From NCBI GenBank assembly GCA_947381945.1, contig CANCXM010000002.1:62001-126000 (forward strand): a stretch of 64,000 bases of DNA. Direction: 5' to 3'. A program made the position numbers and the translations under genes. Under the pieces are notes generated by a model. It searched no databases. It was not told the origin of the DNA and was given only the letters and a program-made list of their open reading frames with translations. This document shows positions 1 through 8,928 of this stretch, piece after piece. Numbering within the stretch: position 1 is the first letter of the stretch; every line of letters begins with the position of its first letter. This DNA is from an uncultured Muribaculaceae bacterium. Lineage in GTDB: Bacteria; Bacteroidota; Bacteroidia; Bacteroidales; Muribaculaceae.

Positions 1-1703
1 AACTCGACTGAAGTCTTGTTGGCATACTCAGGCTTGTCAATGAGCATCCAACGGCGGAGGTCGGTGAAGCGATGGCCCTCAAACGAAAGCTCAACCGCGC
101 GTTCACGGCGCACCTCACTCATGAAGCCGTCGAGATTGCCTGTGAACTTGGCATTGACCTCTTCAACTCCTGCACGGGTGCGGATTTTGTTGATGGCATC
201 GAGTGCGGAGAGGGAGCAAGCCGACGACTTGCCTGTCGGTGTGCCGGTGGCCTGTGAGGCTGCTTCCGCATACATCAGATAGACATCGGCGAGGCGAAGA
301 TAGCTGAGACCGATTGTGAACTGCGGTGAATAGCCCCAACCGTCATCATAGCGGTTACAGGTCTTGTGAAGGAACTTTTTCAGTGCATAACCTGTACGCG
401 AGGCGGTGTTGACATCGCGTGAAGCTCCGCCGGTGAACAACTCTATGTTGGGAAGCGGATTCTGATAGTTGTCGGTGATGAGACAGCCGTCAAACACAAT
501 GTCATTGTAGAAACGTGGGTCACGACCTTTCCAGGGATGTGTCTTATCCCATCCTGACTGCGGGTCGTCGAGAGGGAGACCGTTGGCCATACCGTAGTTG
601 CTGACATAATTGGCGCAGGGGCTGAGATTGTTGCCACCTCCGTCGGGATGGTAAGGAGTCGGGACATACTGGAGGGCAAGACCGTAGCGGGTGTTCTGCC
701 AGGGATCCCATTCCGGACCACGGAAAATCACTTCAGTCGAGCCGGGCATACGTCCGTTCTGACCGTAGGAATAGAACACATCAGCGATGCTGGTATAATT
801 GACAAGTTCATACTGTGTCTGACCTGTCTCAACGAGATTGAGAAGTTCGCCAAGAGCATCGGCTGCCTTCTGGGCATACTCTTTATTATAGGTGGTGGCA
901 CCGGTGGATTCACGGTTCATCAGCGGTGAAGCTGCCCAAAGGTAATTCTTGCCGAGATACGCAAGAGCCATGACCTTATTGATACGGCGCTGGTTGTTAC
1001 CGTTGGTGATGATGCTGATTGAAGTCTTGTCCCAGTCGATTGGAAGAAGATCGGCGGCACGGCGGAGGTCGGCGGCAGCCTTATCGGCACATTCATGGTA
1101 GGAAAGACGCGGACGGGTGAGCTGTCCGTTGGCATTCATCACCTCATCAATATAAGGCAGACCGCCGAAATATTGCATGAGCATGAAGTGGAACCAACCG
1201 CGGAAGAAGAGGAGCTGACCTTCGATGGCCTTCCTCTGCTCGGTCGTCGCATCGGTGAGGAGCTCAAGATTCTCAAGACCCATGTTGCACTGGCGGATAC
1301 CCCACCATGCGCAAGGCCACAGACCTTTCTTGAAACGGTCCCTTTCTCTGGGCTGGAAATCCTTGCGGTCGAGCCAACCTGTTCCCCAGCCGTCGAATTC
1401 GCTCTGCCATCCCCAGAAATCACCCTGGTCAATTTTATAGACCATGTGATAGTTGATGTTGGCACTTGTCACCTCATCGTCACCCCAGTTGAAGGAGTTG
1501 GTCCAATAACCCTTGTCGAAAAGAGGAATATTATTGTAGAGAGGCTCGACGAATCCCTGGAAATTGGTGAAATCCTTGAACGGCTCGGTCGCGGAGATGT
1601 CGGACTCCTCTGACTTGTCAAGGTAGTCGGAGCATGAGGTGGCGGCAAACATGACGCCAAGGCTCAGCAGACCGGCTTTTATATAAGCATACTGTTTTTT
1701 CAT
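1..1703 (-). CDS. SusD/RagB-family surface glycan-binding lipoprotein (C-terminus cut by window edge)
   Basis: Open reading frame from ATG at 1703 that runs off the left edge, so the C-terminus is missing. The N-terminus is a lipoprotein signal ending ATSC with the acylated Cys at residue 24, followed by the SusD-like opening CSDYLDKSEE. Later segments typical of the family are visible, such as RRINKVMALAYLGKNYLW in the TPR-like core and LSYLRLADVYLMYAEA plus FEGHRFTDLRRW near the end of the visible part. SusD proteins sit on the outer surface and lid the SusC channel, handing it oligosaccharides. The gene lies 15 bp downstream of the SusC gene and is surely cotranscribed. The assignment is firm; the substrate is inferred only from the neighbouring GH43 enzymes. 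Confidence 0.93.
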   Translation of the reverse strand, partial: MKKQYAYIKAGLLSLGVMFAATSCSDYLDKSEESDISATEPFKDFTNFQGFVEPLYNNIPLFDKGYWTNSFNWGDDEVTSANINYHMVYKIDQGDFWGWQSEFDGWGTGWLDRKDFQPRERDRFKKGLWPCAWWGIRQCNMGLENLELLTDATTEQRKAIEGQLLFFRGWFHFMLMQYFGGLPYIDEVMNANGQLTRPRLSYHECADKAAADLRRAADLLPIDWDKTSISIITNGNNQRRINKVMALAYLGKNYLWAASPLMNRESTGATTYNKEYAQKAADALGELLNLVETGQTQYELVNYTSIADVFYSYGQNGRMPGSTEVIFRGPEWDPWQNTRYGLALQYVPTPYHPDGGGNNLSPCANYVSNYGMANGLPLDDPQSGWDKTHPWKGRDPRFYNDIVFDGCLITDNYQNPLPNIELFTGGASRDVNTASRTGYALKKFLHKTCNRYDDGWGYSPQFTIGLSYLRLADVYLMYAEAASQATGTPTGKSSACSLSALDAINKIRTRAGVEEVNAKFTGNLDGFMSEVRRERAVELSFEGHRFTDLRRWMLIDKPEYANKTSVE

Positions 1704-1718
1704 TGTTTAAGGCGTGTT

Positions 1719-4700
1719 TTAGATATCAAACTTAAAGCCAAGGTTGAAACGGCGTACAGTAGGATAGGCACCCTGCGATGCGAGACCTGTTCCGGCGAAA
1801 TTCGATTCGCGGTCGTCGGGCATCCTTGACCACATCCAGAGGTTGTTGCCGTTGAGATAGAGTTTGAACATGCTCATGCCAAGCTTCTTGACCCAACCGT
1901 TGGTCCATGTATAGGCGACCTCGGCATTTTTCAGACGGATATATGAGCCGTCGTAGTGATAGCGGGTTCCTTCATAGTAGGAAGGTGTCGTGTTCCAGCG
2001 GGGAAGCGGACTGTCGGCATTCTGATTTGAACCGGACCAGTATGAGCCTTCGTCAAACACATTGTTGAGGTGGTTGTTGAGAGACTTGAAACCGACATAG
2101 CGTGTCACGTTGGTAACGCCGTAGAACTGCACGAAAGCGCTGAAACCTTTCCACTCGAATCCGATAGTGGCACTGTAGGTGTTCTCGGGTGTACCGGTGT
2201 AGCCGTAGGGTGCACTGTCGTTTGAGTCAATAACACCGTCACCGTTATAGTCGACGGATATGTACTGGCCGGGAAGCTTATGGTTGTCGTTGGTGTTGTG
2301 CTGTGTCATACCGATAACCTCATCCCAGTTGTTGGCAAAACCGGCAGTGTAGGTGGCATGGTCCTGACCGATGGCGAAACCGGTGTTCTTCTGATAGGCA
2401 GGTGTCAGTTCAGGGTCGTCATACGACAGGATTTTGTTTGTCGCATGAGTCATGTTGAAATTACCCCAGAGGTGGAAATCACGTCCGAAAGTGTAGTTGA
2501 GGCGGAGTTCGAGTTCGAAACCGGAGGTGCGCACACGTCCGAGGTTGGCGGTAGGAGCTGTGGTTCCATAGTAGCTGGGAACGGCTCGTTTGTCACCTGT
2601 GATGAGGATGTCGCTGCGCTTGTCGCGGAAGAATTCAAGGCTACCTGCGGCGAAATGGTTGAAGAAGGAGTAGTCAATACCGAGATTCTGCTTGATGGCT
2701 TTTTCCCAATGCACATCCGGATTGCCAACTGCCTTTTCGTAGTACCATATATAAGGTGATTCCGTCTGTTTGTTGATACCCTGGAAGCCTTGACCGGCAT
2801 TAGCACCGTCAGGACCGTAGCCCATCTGAGTTGCATAGAGCCAACGGGAGGGAACATAGTCGTCACCGACCTCACCGTAGGAGTAACGGACTTTGAGCAT
2901 ATCAAGCCAGCCACGCGAGAATTTCATGAAGTTTTCCTGAGAAATCATCCAGCCCACCGCACCTGAATTGAAGAAGGCGAAACGGTGTTTGCTGCTGAAA
3001 CGCTCCGAACCGTTGTAAGCTCCGTTGTACTCGACAAAATACTTGTCGGCAAAATTGTAGGTTCCGCGGAATGCCCAGTCCTCACGATAGTTGGTGAACT
3101 GCGAACCGTAGGTGTTCTCCGTACGGTTGAACACACCCATGAGCGAAACGTCATGCACGTTAAACTTGCGTGCCCAGTAGAGCTGAGCTTGATAGAAGAG
3201 ATTGCGGACAGTCTGATTGTTGTCAACGCTACCGCCACTGGTGTTCCATTTGATGCCCTCGTTGAAATCAAAACCGGTCTTGGTGTCGCCTACCTGAGAA
3301 GTTGTCACCTCACCTGTAATCGGATTGATCCACTTTTGCTGATAGGAGTTGTAGAGGTCATTGATACCGCGTTCACCCTCGACAAATACATTGTCCCACG
3401 ACACGAGTGCCGAAGCACGGAGACCCTTGGTAATGAAACTGAGGTCCTGCTCGATAGAAAAGTCCGTATTGATTCTGGTAGTGGTCACCTTCTCGGCTCC
3501 TGCAAGCGCGAGGTTGGTGACGGAGTTGGGAGAGCCTTGGGTGTCAAGAGGATAATATCCCCATGTTCCGTCAGAATAGCGGGGAAGGAAGGTGTCGTGT
3601 GGTGCGCTGTAGGCAGCCTGCCAGAGCTGGGTTGTGCCCCATTCGCTGTCATTCATCTTCCACGGACGTTTTTTCTCTCCGTTCATGCCGAAAAGATTCA
3701 CCTTGAAGACGGTGGTGGGAGTAATCTGGAAATCAAGGTTCGAACGGACGTTCACACGGTTGTAGCCATAGCCGGATTTGTAACCGCGACCGTTGTCCCA
3801 TGTACGGAAAAGGTCACCTTCATGGAGGAAGTCGATAGCTGCGAAATATTTCACGTTTTTCGTACCGCCGGCCACATTGATGTTGGGGTTATAGGACATC
3901 GCATAGTCCTTGAAAAGTTCCTTCTGCCAGTCGACATCGACATAGCGCTCCCACTCGTCGCCGGGATTGCGATACTTCTCGATGAGCGCATCGGGATAGA
4001 TGCTTGCCCACGAAGAGGGGTCGACACCGAGTTCACGCTCGATGGCCTGGTTGCGGATAAGCATGGCATCAGCCGAGCCGAGAGTCTCGGGAAGTTTTGA
4101 AACGACCTTGGCAGTGGCGTTCATGCCGATAGAGATTTTCGCACGTCCCTCTTCACCGCGCTTGGTAGTGATGAGGATAACACCGTTGGCACCTTTCACA
4201 CCATAGACGGCTGTCGCGGAAGCGTCTTTGAGAACGGAGATAGTCTTGACCGAACTGATGTCGACCGAACTCATGGGACGTTCGATACCGTCGACAAGCA
4301 CCAGAGGATTGGAGCTGTTCCATGAACTTGCGCTTCGGATGACAATCTGCGGATCCTCGTCGCCGGGCATACCGGTTGACGATGTGGTCACAACACCGGG
4401 AAGATTACCGGTAAGAGCCGCTCCGACACTGCTCACACCACCGGCACGTTCAAGAGTCTCACCTGAGGTCTGGGTGATGGCACCGACGATGGAGGCCTTT
4501 TTCTGCTGACCGTAACCGACGACGACCACTTCCTCGAGCATCTCTGTGTCGGAAACGAGCGTTACATCAACCACGCTGCGTCCGTTGACCTTGACGGACT
4601 GCGAGACCATGCCGACATACGAGAAATCGAGCACTGCGGTTTTCAGACTTGGAACATTGATGCTGTACTGACCGTCAATGTCAGTAGCCACACCCTGTGA

Positions 4701-4856
4701 TGTCCCTTGCAGGAGCACTGTCACTCCTATCAGTGGTTCACCTGTGTCGTCAACCACCGTACCCCTGACCGTATCGGCGTATGCCCATACCGTGCCAAAG
4801 CTAAGGTAGAGCATCAGGAGTGAAATGCATCGAAATAGTTTCTTTACATTTTCCAT
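1719..4856 (-). CDS. SusC/RagA-family TonB-linked outer-membrane transporter
   Basis: A 1045-residue protein, normal SusC length. Order of parts: signal peptide (about 1-27), a carboxypeptidase-regulatory-like beta-sandwich (about 29-110, with GEPLIGVTVLLQGTSQG), the segment LEEVVVVGYGQQKKASIVGA typical of SusC proteins, a plug domain containing PLVLVDGIERP and KDASATAVYGVKGANGVILI, then a C-terminal 22-strand barrel ending in Phe-Asp-Ile. It imports oligosaccharides across the outer membrane with TonB energy, paired with the SusD protein 15 bp downstream. The upstream GH43 gene ends 92 bp before it. No TAnnTTTG box is visible in that gap, so it is probably transcribed from the GH43 promoters or from one inside the GH43 gene. 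Confidence 0.96.
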   Translation of the reverse strand: MENVKKLFRCISLLMLYLSFGTVWAYADTVRGTVVDDTGEPLIGVTVLLQGTSQGVATDIDGQYSINVPSLKTAVLDFSYVGMVSQSVKVNGRSVVDVTLVSDTEMLEEVVVVGYGQQKKASIVGAITQTSGETLERAGGVSSVGAALTGNLPGVVTTSSTGMPGDEDPQIVIRSASSWNSSNPLVLVDGIERPMSSVDISSVKTISVLKDASATAVYGVKGANGVILITTKRGEEGRAKISIGMNATAKVVSKLPETLGSADAMLIRNQAIERELGVDPSSWASIYPDALIEKYRNPGDEWERYVDVDWQKELFKDYAMSYNPNINVAGGTKNVKYFAAIDFLHEGDLFRTWDNGRGYKSGYGYNRVNVRSNLDFQITPTTVFKVNLFGMNGEKKRPWKMNDSEWGTTQLWQAAYSAPHDTFLPRYSDGTWGYYPLDTQGSPNSVTNLALAGAEKVTTTRINTDFSIEQDLSFITKGLRASALVSWDNVFVEGERGINDLYNSYQQKWINPITGEVTTSQVGDTKTGFDFNEGIKWNTSGGSVDNNQTVRNLFYQAQLYWARKFNVHDVSLMGVFNRTENTYGSQFTNYREDWAFRGTYNFADKYFVEYNGAYNGSERFSSKHRFAFFNSGAVGWMISQENFMKFSRGWLDMLKVRYSYGEVGDDYVPSRWLYATQMGYGPDGANAGQGFQGINKQTESPYIWYYEKAVGNPDVHWEKAIKQNLGIDYSFFNHFAAGSLEFFRDKRSDILITGDKRAVPSYYGTTAPTANLGRVRTSGFELELRLNYTFGRDFHLWGNFNMTHATNKILSYDDPELTPAYQKNTGFAIGQDHATYTAGFANNWDEVIGMTQHNTNDNHKLPGQYISVDYNGDGVIDSNDSAPYGYTGTPENTYSATIGFEWKGFSAFVQFYGVTNVTRYVGFKSLNNHLNNVFDEGSYWSGSNQNADSPLPRWNTTPSYYEGTRYHYDGSYIRLKNAEVAYTWTNGWVKKLGMSMFKLYLNGNNLWMWSRMPDDRESNFAGTGLASQGAYPTVRRFNLGFKFDI

Positions 4857-4890
4857 TGTTATTAATTTAAAGTAATATAATTGGGTTGGT

Positions 4891-4907
4891 TATCGTGAGC
4901 GACGATA
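4891..4907. other. small inverted repeat between GH43 and SusC genes
   Basis: TATCGT and ACGATA flank a 5-base loop in the 92-bp gap between the GH43 and SusC genes. No U-tract follows on the minus strand, so it is not a convincing terminator. It could be an mRNA processing or stability site; function unknown. Confidence 0.3.
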
Positions 4908-4948
4908 GGAGGAGAGATATATGGATAAAGCCGGTTAAATGACATAAA

Positions 4949-6688
4949 CTAAATGTTGTTGGAAGCATAGACTCCGACTGTGGTGCCGGTGAAACCTCCA
5001 GCCTTTGCTGTCGATGTGAATCCGGCGTCAACGCCCGATGCCACTTCCGTCCATGTCCGGCCGCCGTCGGCTGAATAATGGAAACTTAAATCAAGGCCCT
5101 TGGAGTCAACTTTAAGTTTAAGATTATGGGAATCATCTTTTATGGCCTTAGATGCAATGTCCTCGGCACCATTCTCGCTTATCTTGCGCAGAACCACACA
5201 GTGGCCGTTTTCGTTACGGGTCTTGGCAAGGAGATACTGATGGGTCTCATCCTTCATGAGCAGAAGACCGGCACACTGCTTGTCATGTTCGGGATCAAAA
5301 GTCACGCCGGTGGTAGCAGTATAATTATGGTGATGAATGCGACGTCCGATATAAGGAATCACGGCTTTTTCAGAAGATGTCACATCCGCACACTTGACAG
5401 TAAGGAAGCCGGGATTATCGGTGAGCGAATAGAAATTTCCTGCTGTTCCGCGGAGTGTCAGCCAATCCATGCCGAGAACGGAATCAGTAAAATTTTCAAC
5501 ACGGGCAAAATTACCGAAAGTGACATCCGAGCCACGTTTCACACCTTCGCGACGGAGCTGCATGGGGACTGTCTCACCCTCGCGTGTCATGTAAGGCCAA
5601 CCGTCTTCAGTCCATTTCACAGGCATCATGAATGTCTCGCGGCCGAGATTCTCCATGTCATCCTTTACAGGGCGGCAGGCAAGGAATACGCTCCACCAGT
5701 CGCCCTCCTTGGTCTGCACAAGGTCAGCATGACCGGCGCAAGTGATGGGATTAACGCGATTGCGGTCGAGAGTGCGCTGAGTGAGGATAGGATTTCCCTC
5801 CCAAGGAGTATAGGGACCGAATGGCGAGGGACCACGGTAGATGACCTCGCTGTGCCAGGTGCTTGTTCCGCCCTCGGCTGTCATCAGATAGTACTGACCT
5901 TTTACCTTATAAATGTGGGGACCTTCACACCAGATGGGTTTCTCTTCGGGACGACAACCCTTGTTGACGACAATCTTACGTTCGCCGACACACTTGTCGG
6001 TAGCAGTGTCGAATTCCACGACCCTGACGGTTCTATGGCCGGGGTATTCGGGATTATTGTCGGGCGCATCGTCATTGTTGACAATATAGCCCTTGCCATC
6101 CTCATCAAAGAAAAATGCCGGGTCTATACCCTTCACTTCAGGAAGCATGATGGGATCGCTCCACTCTCCGAAGGGGTCCTGAGTCTTCACGAAGAAATTA
6201 CCGGAACCAACGTTGGTGGTAATCATGTAATATGTCTTGTTGGACGGATTGTAGGCTATCGCAGGTGCGAAAATACCTCCGCTGACATGCTGCTTCTCCA
6301 TATTCTGCAACTGTGAGGGACGCGAAAGCACATGACCGACCTGCTTCCAGTTGACAAGGTCACGGCTGTGGAAGAGAGGCACACCGGGGAAATAGGTGAA
6401 CGTCGATGTGGCGAGGAAATAATCACCGTCGCCGTTGGTACAGATTGAAGGGTCGGAATACCATCCGGGAAGAATGGGATTGTAGAATGAACTTTCGTCA
6501 GCCAGCGGATTGGCATTGTAATAGTCATCGTTGCCTTCATAGGTGAAGGAATCAAAGATGGCCACCGACTTCTGCGGCTCGATTGTTTTCTGTGACTCTA
6601 TCGTATTTGAATTCGTAGCTGAGCTGCAGCTTCCGAATATGCCTGCCATAGCGGCTGAAAGGGTCATCAAGGTTAGTTTTGTTTTCAT
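4949..6688 (-). CDS. GH43-family lipoprotein (beta-xylosidase / alpha-L-arabinofuranosidase type)
   Basis: 579 residues with a lipoprotein signal (lipobox IFGS-Cys21), so probably anchored in a membrane or on the surface. The five-bladed GH43 propeller starts at about residue 68. Predicted catalytic residues: general base Asp79 in YSDPS, pKa-modulating Asp189 in KGIDPAFF, and general acid Glu255 in WCEGPHIY. The C-terminal part (about 390-579) is a beta-sandwich with a GH43 accessory-domain look (TGVTFDPEHDKQCAGLLL). Family members cleave terminal xylose or arabinose from arabinoxylan, xylan or arabinan side chains; which of these applies cannot be read from the sequence. It is second in the minus-strand locus after another GH43 gene, with a 404-bp gap containing its own putative -7 box. 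Confidence 0.92.
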   Translation of the reverse strand: MKTKLTLMTLSAAMAGIFGSCSSATNSNTIESQKTIEPQKSVAIFDSFTYEGNDDYYNANPLADESSFYNPILPGWYSDPSICTNGDGDYFLATSTFTYFPGVPLFHSRDLVNWKQVGHVLSRPSQLQNMEKQHVSGGIFAPAIAYNPSNKTYYMITTNVGSGNFFVKTQDPFGEWSDPIMLPEVKGIDPAFFFDEDGKGYIVNNDDAPDNNPEYPGHRTVRVVEFDTATDKCVGERKIVVNKGCRPEEKPIWCEGPHIYKVKGQYYLMTAEGGTSTWHSEVIYRGPSPFGPYTPWEGNPILTQRTLDRNRVNPITCAGHADLVQTKEGDWWSVFLACRPVKDDMENLGRETFMMPVKWTEDGWPYMTREGETVPMQLRREGVKRGSDVTFGNFARVENFTDSVLGMDWLTLRGTAGNFYSLTDNPGFLTVKCADVTSSEKAVIPYIGRRIHHHNYTATTGVTFDPEHDKQCAGLLLMKDETHQYLLAKTRNENGHCVVLRKISENGAEDIASKAIKDDSHNLKLKVDSKGLDLSFHYSADGGRTWTEVASGVDAGFTSTAKAGGFTGTTVGVYASNNI

Positions 6689-7092
6689 GAATCCGAATTT
6701 TTTTTCGATGATTGTGATGGTTGGTTAAACATTGCAAATTTATGTTGTTAACCTCAAAGAGACGGCTACCGGATGGCTCAATTCCTTTCATATCCGTAGC
6801 ATCCATCGTTCATATTTGTATCTTTTCCGTTCATTTTTATATCATGACCGGAAACAAACGTCTAAATACCAACGAATTGAAAATGGCCGAAACTCACGTT
6901 CCGACCATTTCAGCGTAGTGTGTTCTTTAAAGGTAGTATTACCAAAATGCAAACATGAAAGAAAACTACGTCAAATTAATCTATACAAGATAAAACAAAT
7001 CTTTAAACAATCTTTATTACTCTTAATAGAAGCTTACCTTAATGCACGAATATTATTTTCACTATACTTTGAAAGTGTGATGTCTGATGATG
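6689..7092. other. 404-bp AT-rich gap between the two GH43 genes
   Basis: No gene is supported here. The stretch is much richer in A and T than its neighbours, and it holds one -7-like box for the downstream GH43 gene (6733-6740, minus strand). No strong hairpin was seen after the stop codon at 7093, so read-through from the upstream GH43 gene is possible. The short plus-strand frames crossing it have no homology-like features. Confidence 0.5.
6733..6740 (-). promoter_or_regulatory. Bacteroidota -7 box TAAATTTG for GH43 lipoprotein gene
   Basis: The minus strand reads TAAATTTG, a match to TAnnTTTG, about 45 bp upstream of the start codon at 6688. A TTTG lies only 12 bp further upstream, too close for a standard -33 element, so the call rests on the -7 box alone. 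Confidence 0.4.
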
Positions 7093-8682
7093 TTATCCGG
7101 GGAGACGTTTGTATCTGAAATAATCAATATCGACATATCCGCCCGGAGTCAGAGTGGCGTAATTATAGATGGCGAATCTGGTTCCCATGAAAAAACGGCG
7201 ATAGTCAAAAATCATCTTGAAATCCGTCCCTACAGATTGCCACTTTTTTCCGTCGGTGCTGAAATGGAAGCGGGCGATGTCGCGTCCGGGCCTGAAATCA
7301 GCCTCTATCCTGAGATAGACGTAATCAGACCGGAGAGGAAGACGCTTGATTTCGCTGTCGCTGACATCCGTGATTGCATGTCCATCTCCAATACTTACCG
7401 AAGAAGTGGAGACAGAAAGCCATGTCCCATCCGAATCCTTGACAACTGAAAGGAGCCCCGAATCACCATTGAATGCAGCGAAGCCTGCAACATCTCCCGG
7501 TTTCATCCCGGATATATCCATCTTTATCTCAGCCTCACATTGCGGCCCCTCCATTCGTTGGGTAATCGTGTTAGGAGCATCGAAAATGCTTCGGGAAAGA
7601 CGTGGCGTGGTCAGGCGCAGATGCCCTTTCCGAGCGGTGAGCGACCATGCATCGTCAACCGGATTGTGGTTCCATTCCCAAAGTATTGATTTCTTTCCAT
7701 CGGAAAATTCATCGGAAGCGGCAATTCCATCGCCCGTCACAGGAACGAGCTTCTTGCAAACCGAAGCCGGAACCTTGCCCCCGGCATCACCGAGCATGGG
7801 CCATCCGTCGGTCCAACGGCATGGGTTGAGCGTCAGTATACGCCCTACGCCTCCGCGATCCTGAAAAATCATGCCCCACCAGTCTCCGTCAACACCATCG
7901 ACCAGACACCCTTGTCCGACGTAGGGAAATCCGCCGAATTCCGATTGGAGAACAACTTTTTTCTCGTAAGGCCCGGTAATGCTATCGGCCCTGTAGCAAA
8001 GCTGTCGCCTCGCCTGACCTGAAGGCCACGATATGACAAAGGCATAATACTTTCCATTGTGTTTGATGACACGGCTTCCCTCATGAAGACCGGTCTCAGT
8101 GGAGTCGGGACGGATGACAACTGCATCAAGCCCATCCGGCTTCACGCCGGAGAGGTCCGGCATCAGCTCCCGGAGGCGGATTTCACCACCATTATAATAT
8201 ACATATACCTTGCCATCGTCGTCAAACAGCAGCGATGCATCATGGAAATGGTCCGTGCGACAAACAAGCTCCCATTTCCCTGCAGGGTCGGCGGTTGTAT
8301 AGATATAGGATTTATACGGATGGTCGTTGGGAGAGAACAGCACATAGAATCTGCCGTTGTGGTAGCGCAGCGATGTAGCCCACTGACCCTTTCCATAGAC
8401 AGTGCCACCCTCAAGATCATAGCGGGGTGTGTCGGTTAGCCGGTCAAAGACATAGCCGATTGTCTCCCAATTGACAAGGTCCTTCGAGCGCATCACCGGA
8501 CATCCGGGCATCAGATGCATGGTCGTTGACACCATATAATAATTATCACCTACGCGAATGACATCCGGATCCGGGACATCGGCCCAGATCACTGGATTTG
8601 TAAACGACTCATTGGTCACGCATCGTCCGACGGGCGATACTGATGCGGCAAGCATGAGAAGTATGACAAATTTCTTAATCAT
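7093..8682 (-). CDS. GH43-family glycoside hydrolase with signal peptide
   Basis: 529 residues from the ATG at 8682, chosen because MIKKFVILLMLAAS begins a signal peptide there; the longer frame to 8745 would put charged residues in front of it and overlap the putative promoter. GH43 signatures: VPDPDVIRVGDNYYMVST with base Asp38, FHDASLLFDDDGKVY with Asp148, and the acid Glu201 in GLHEGSRVIKHNGKYY. The C-terminal third is a beta-sandwich (LTTPRLSRSIFDAPNTITQR onward) as in GH43 enzymes acting on arabinoxylan-type substrates. It is secreted to the periplasm or beyond. First gene of the minus-strand locus, divergent from the hybrid sensor gene. Exact sugar specificity is not determined. Confidence 0.9.
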   Translation of the reverse strand: MIKKFVILLMLAASVSPVGRCVTNESFTNPVIWADVPDPDVIRVGDNYYMVSTTMHLMPGCPVMRSKDLVNWETIGYVFDRLTDTPRYDLEGGTVYGKGQWATSLRYHNGRFYVLFSPNDHPYKSYIYTTADPAGKWELVCRTDHFHDASLLFDDDGKVYVYYNGGEIRLRELMPDLSGVKPDGLDAVVIRPDSTETGLHEGSRVIKHNGKYYAFVISWPSGQARRQLCYRADSITGPYEKKVVLQSEFGGFPYVGQGCLVDGVDGDWWGMIFQDRGGVGRILTLNPCRWTDGWPMLGDAGGKVPASVCKKLVPVTGDGIAASDEFSDGKKSILWEWNHNPVDDAWSLTARKGHLRLTTPRLSRSIFDAPNTITQRMEGPQCEAEIKMDISGMKPGDVAGFAAFNGDSGLLSVVKDSDGTWLSVSTSSVSIGDGHAITDVSDSEIKRLPLRSDYVYLRIEADFRPGRDIARFHFSTDGKKWQSVGTDFKMIFDYRRFFMGTRFAIYNYATLTPGGYVDIDYFRYKRLPG

Positions 8683-8742
8683 AAACTTTACGACTTTAAG
8701 GTTAAACGTGAAAAGGCATAAAAGCCTGCGGTTCTCACATTG

Positions 8743-8750
8743 CAAAATTA
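8743..8750 (-). promoter_or_regulatory. -7 box TAATTTTG for the first GH43 gene
   Basis: The minus strand reads TAATTTTG (TAnnTTTG) 60 bp upstream of the start codon at 8682. No clear -33 TTTG. The divergent regulator gene carries the identical octamer on the opposite strand at 8899-8906. Confidence 0.45.
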
Positions 8751-8898
8751 GCGAGAAAGACTCTAATCCGCTTTATCCTATCACTCATCGAGGTAAATCC
8801 GCGATTTGCAGCCGTTTCTAAACATCTCATTCGCATTAATATTTGTAACATCCCTCCTTTTCCGCCGCAATCATCCGATTCAGCACAAAAAATTTTCT

Positions 8899-8906
8899 TA
8901 ATTTTG
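8899..8906 (+). promoter_or_regulatory. -7 box TAATTTTG for the hybrid sensor gene
   Basis: TAATTTTG lies 22 bp upstream of the ATG at 8929. This matches the Bacteroidota -7 consensus; the -33 element is not recognisable. Confidence 0.45.
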
Positions 8907-8928
8907 CAATGTTCAGACACACCAAACC

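Noticed and set aside
2985..4100. Long plus-strand frame (371 codons) inside the SusC gene
   Set aside because: Antisense shadow of a clearly coding SusC gene; no signal, domain or promoter of its own.
5126..6316. Long plus-strand frame (396 codons) inside the GH43 lipoprotein gene
   Set aside because: Antisense to intact GH43 catalytic motifs; low-complexity composition typical of shadow frames.
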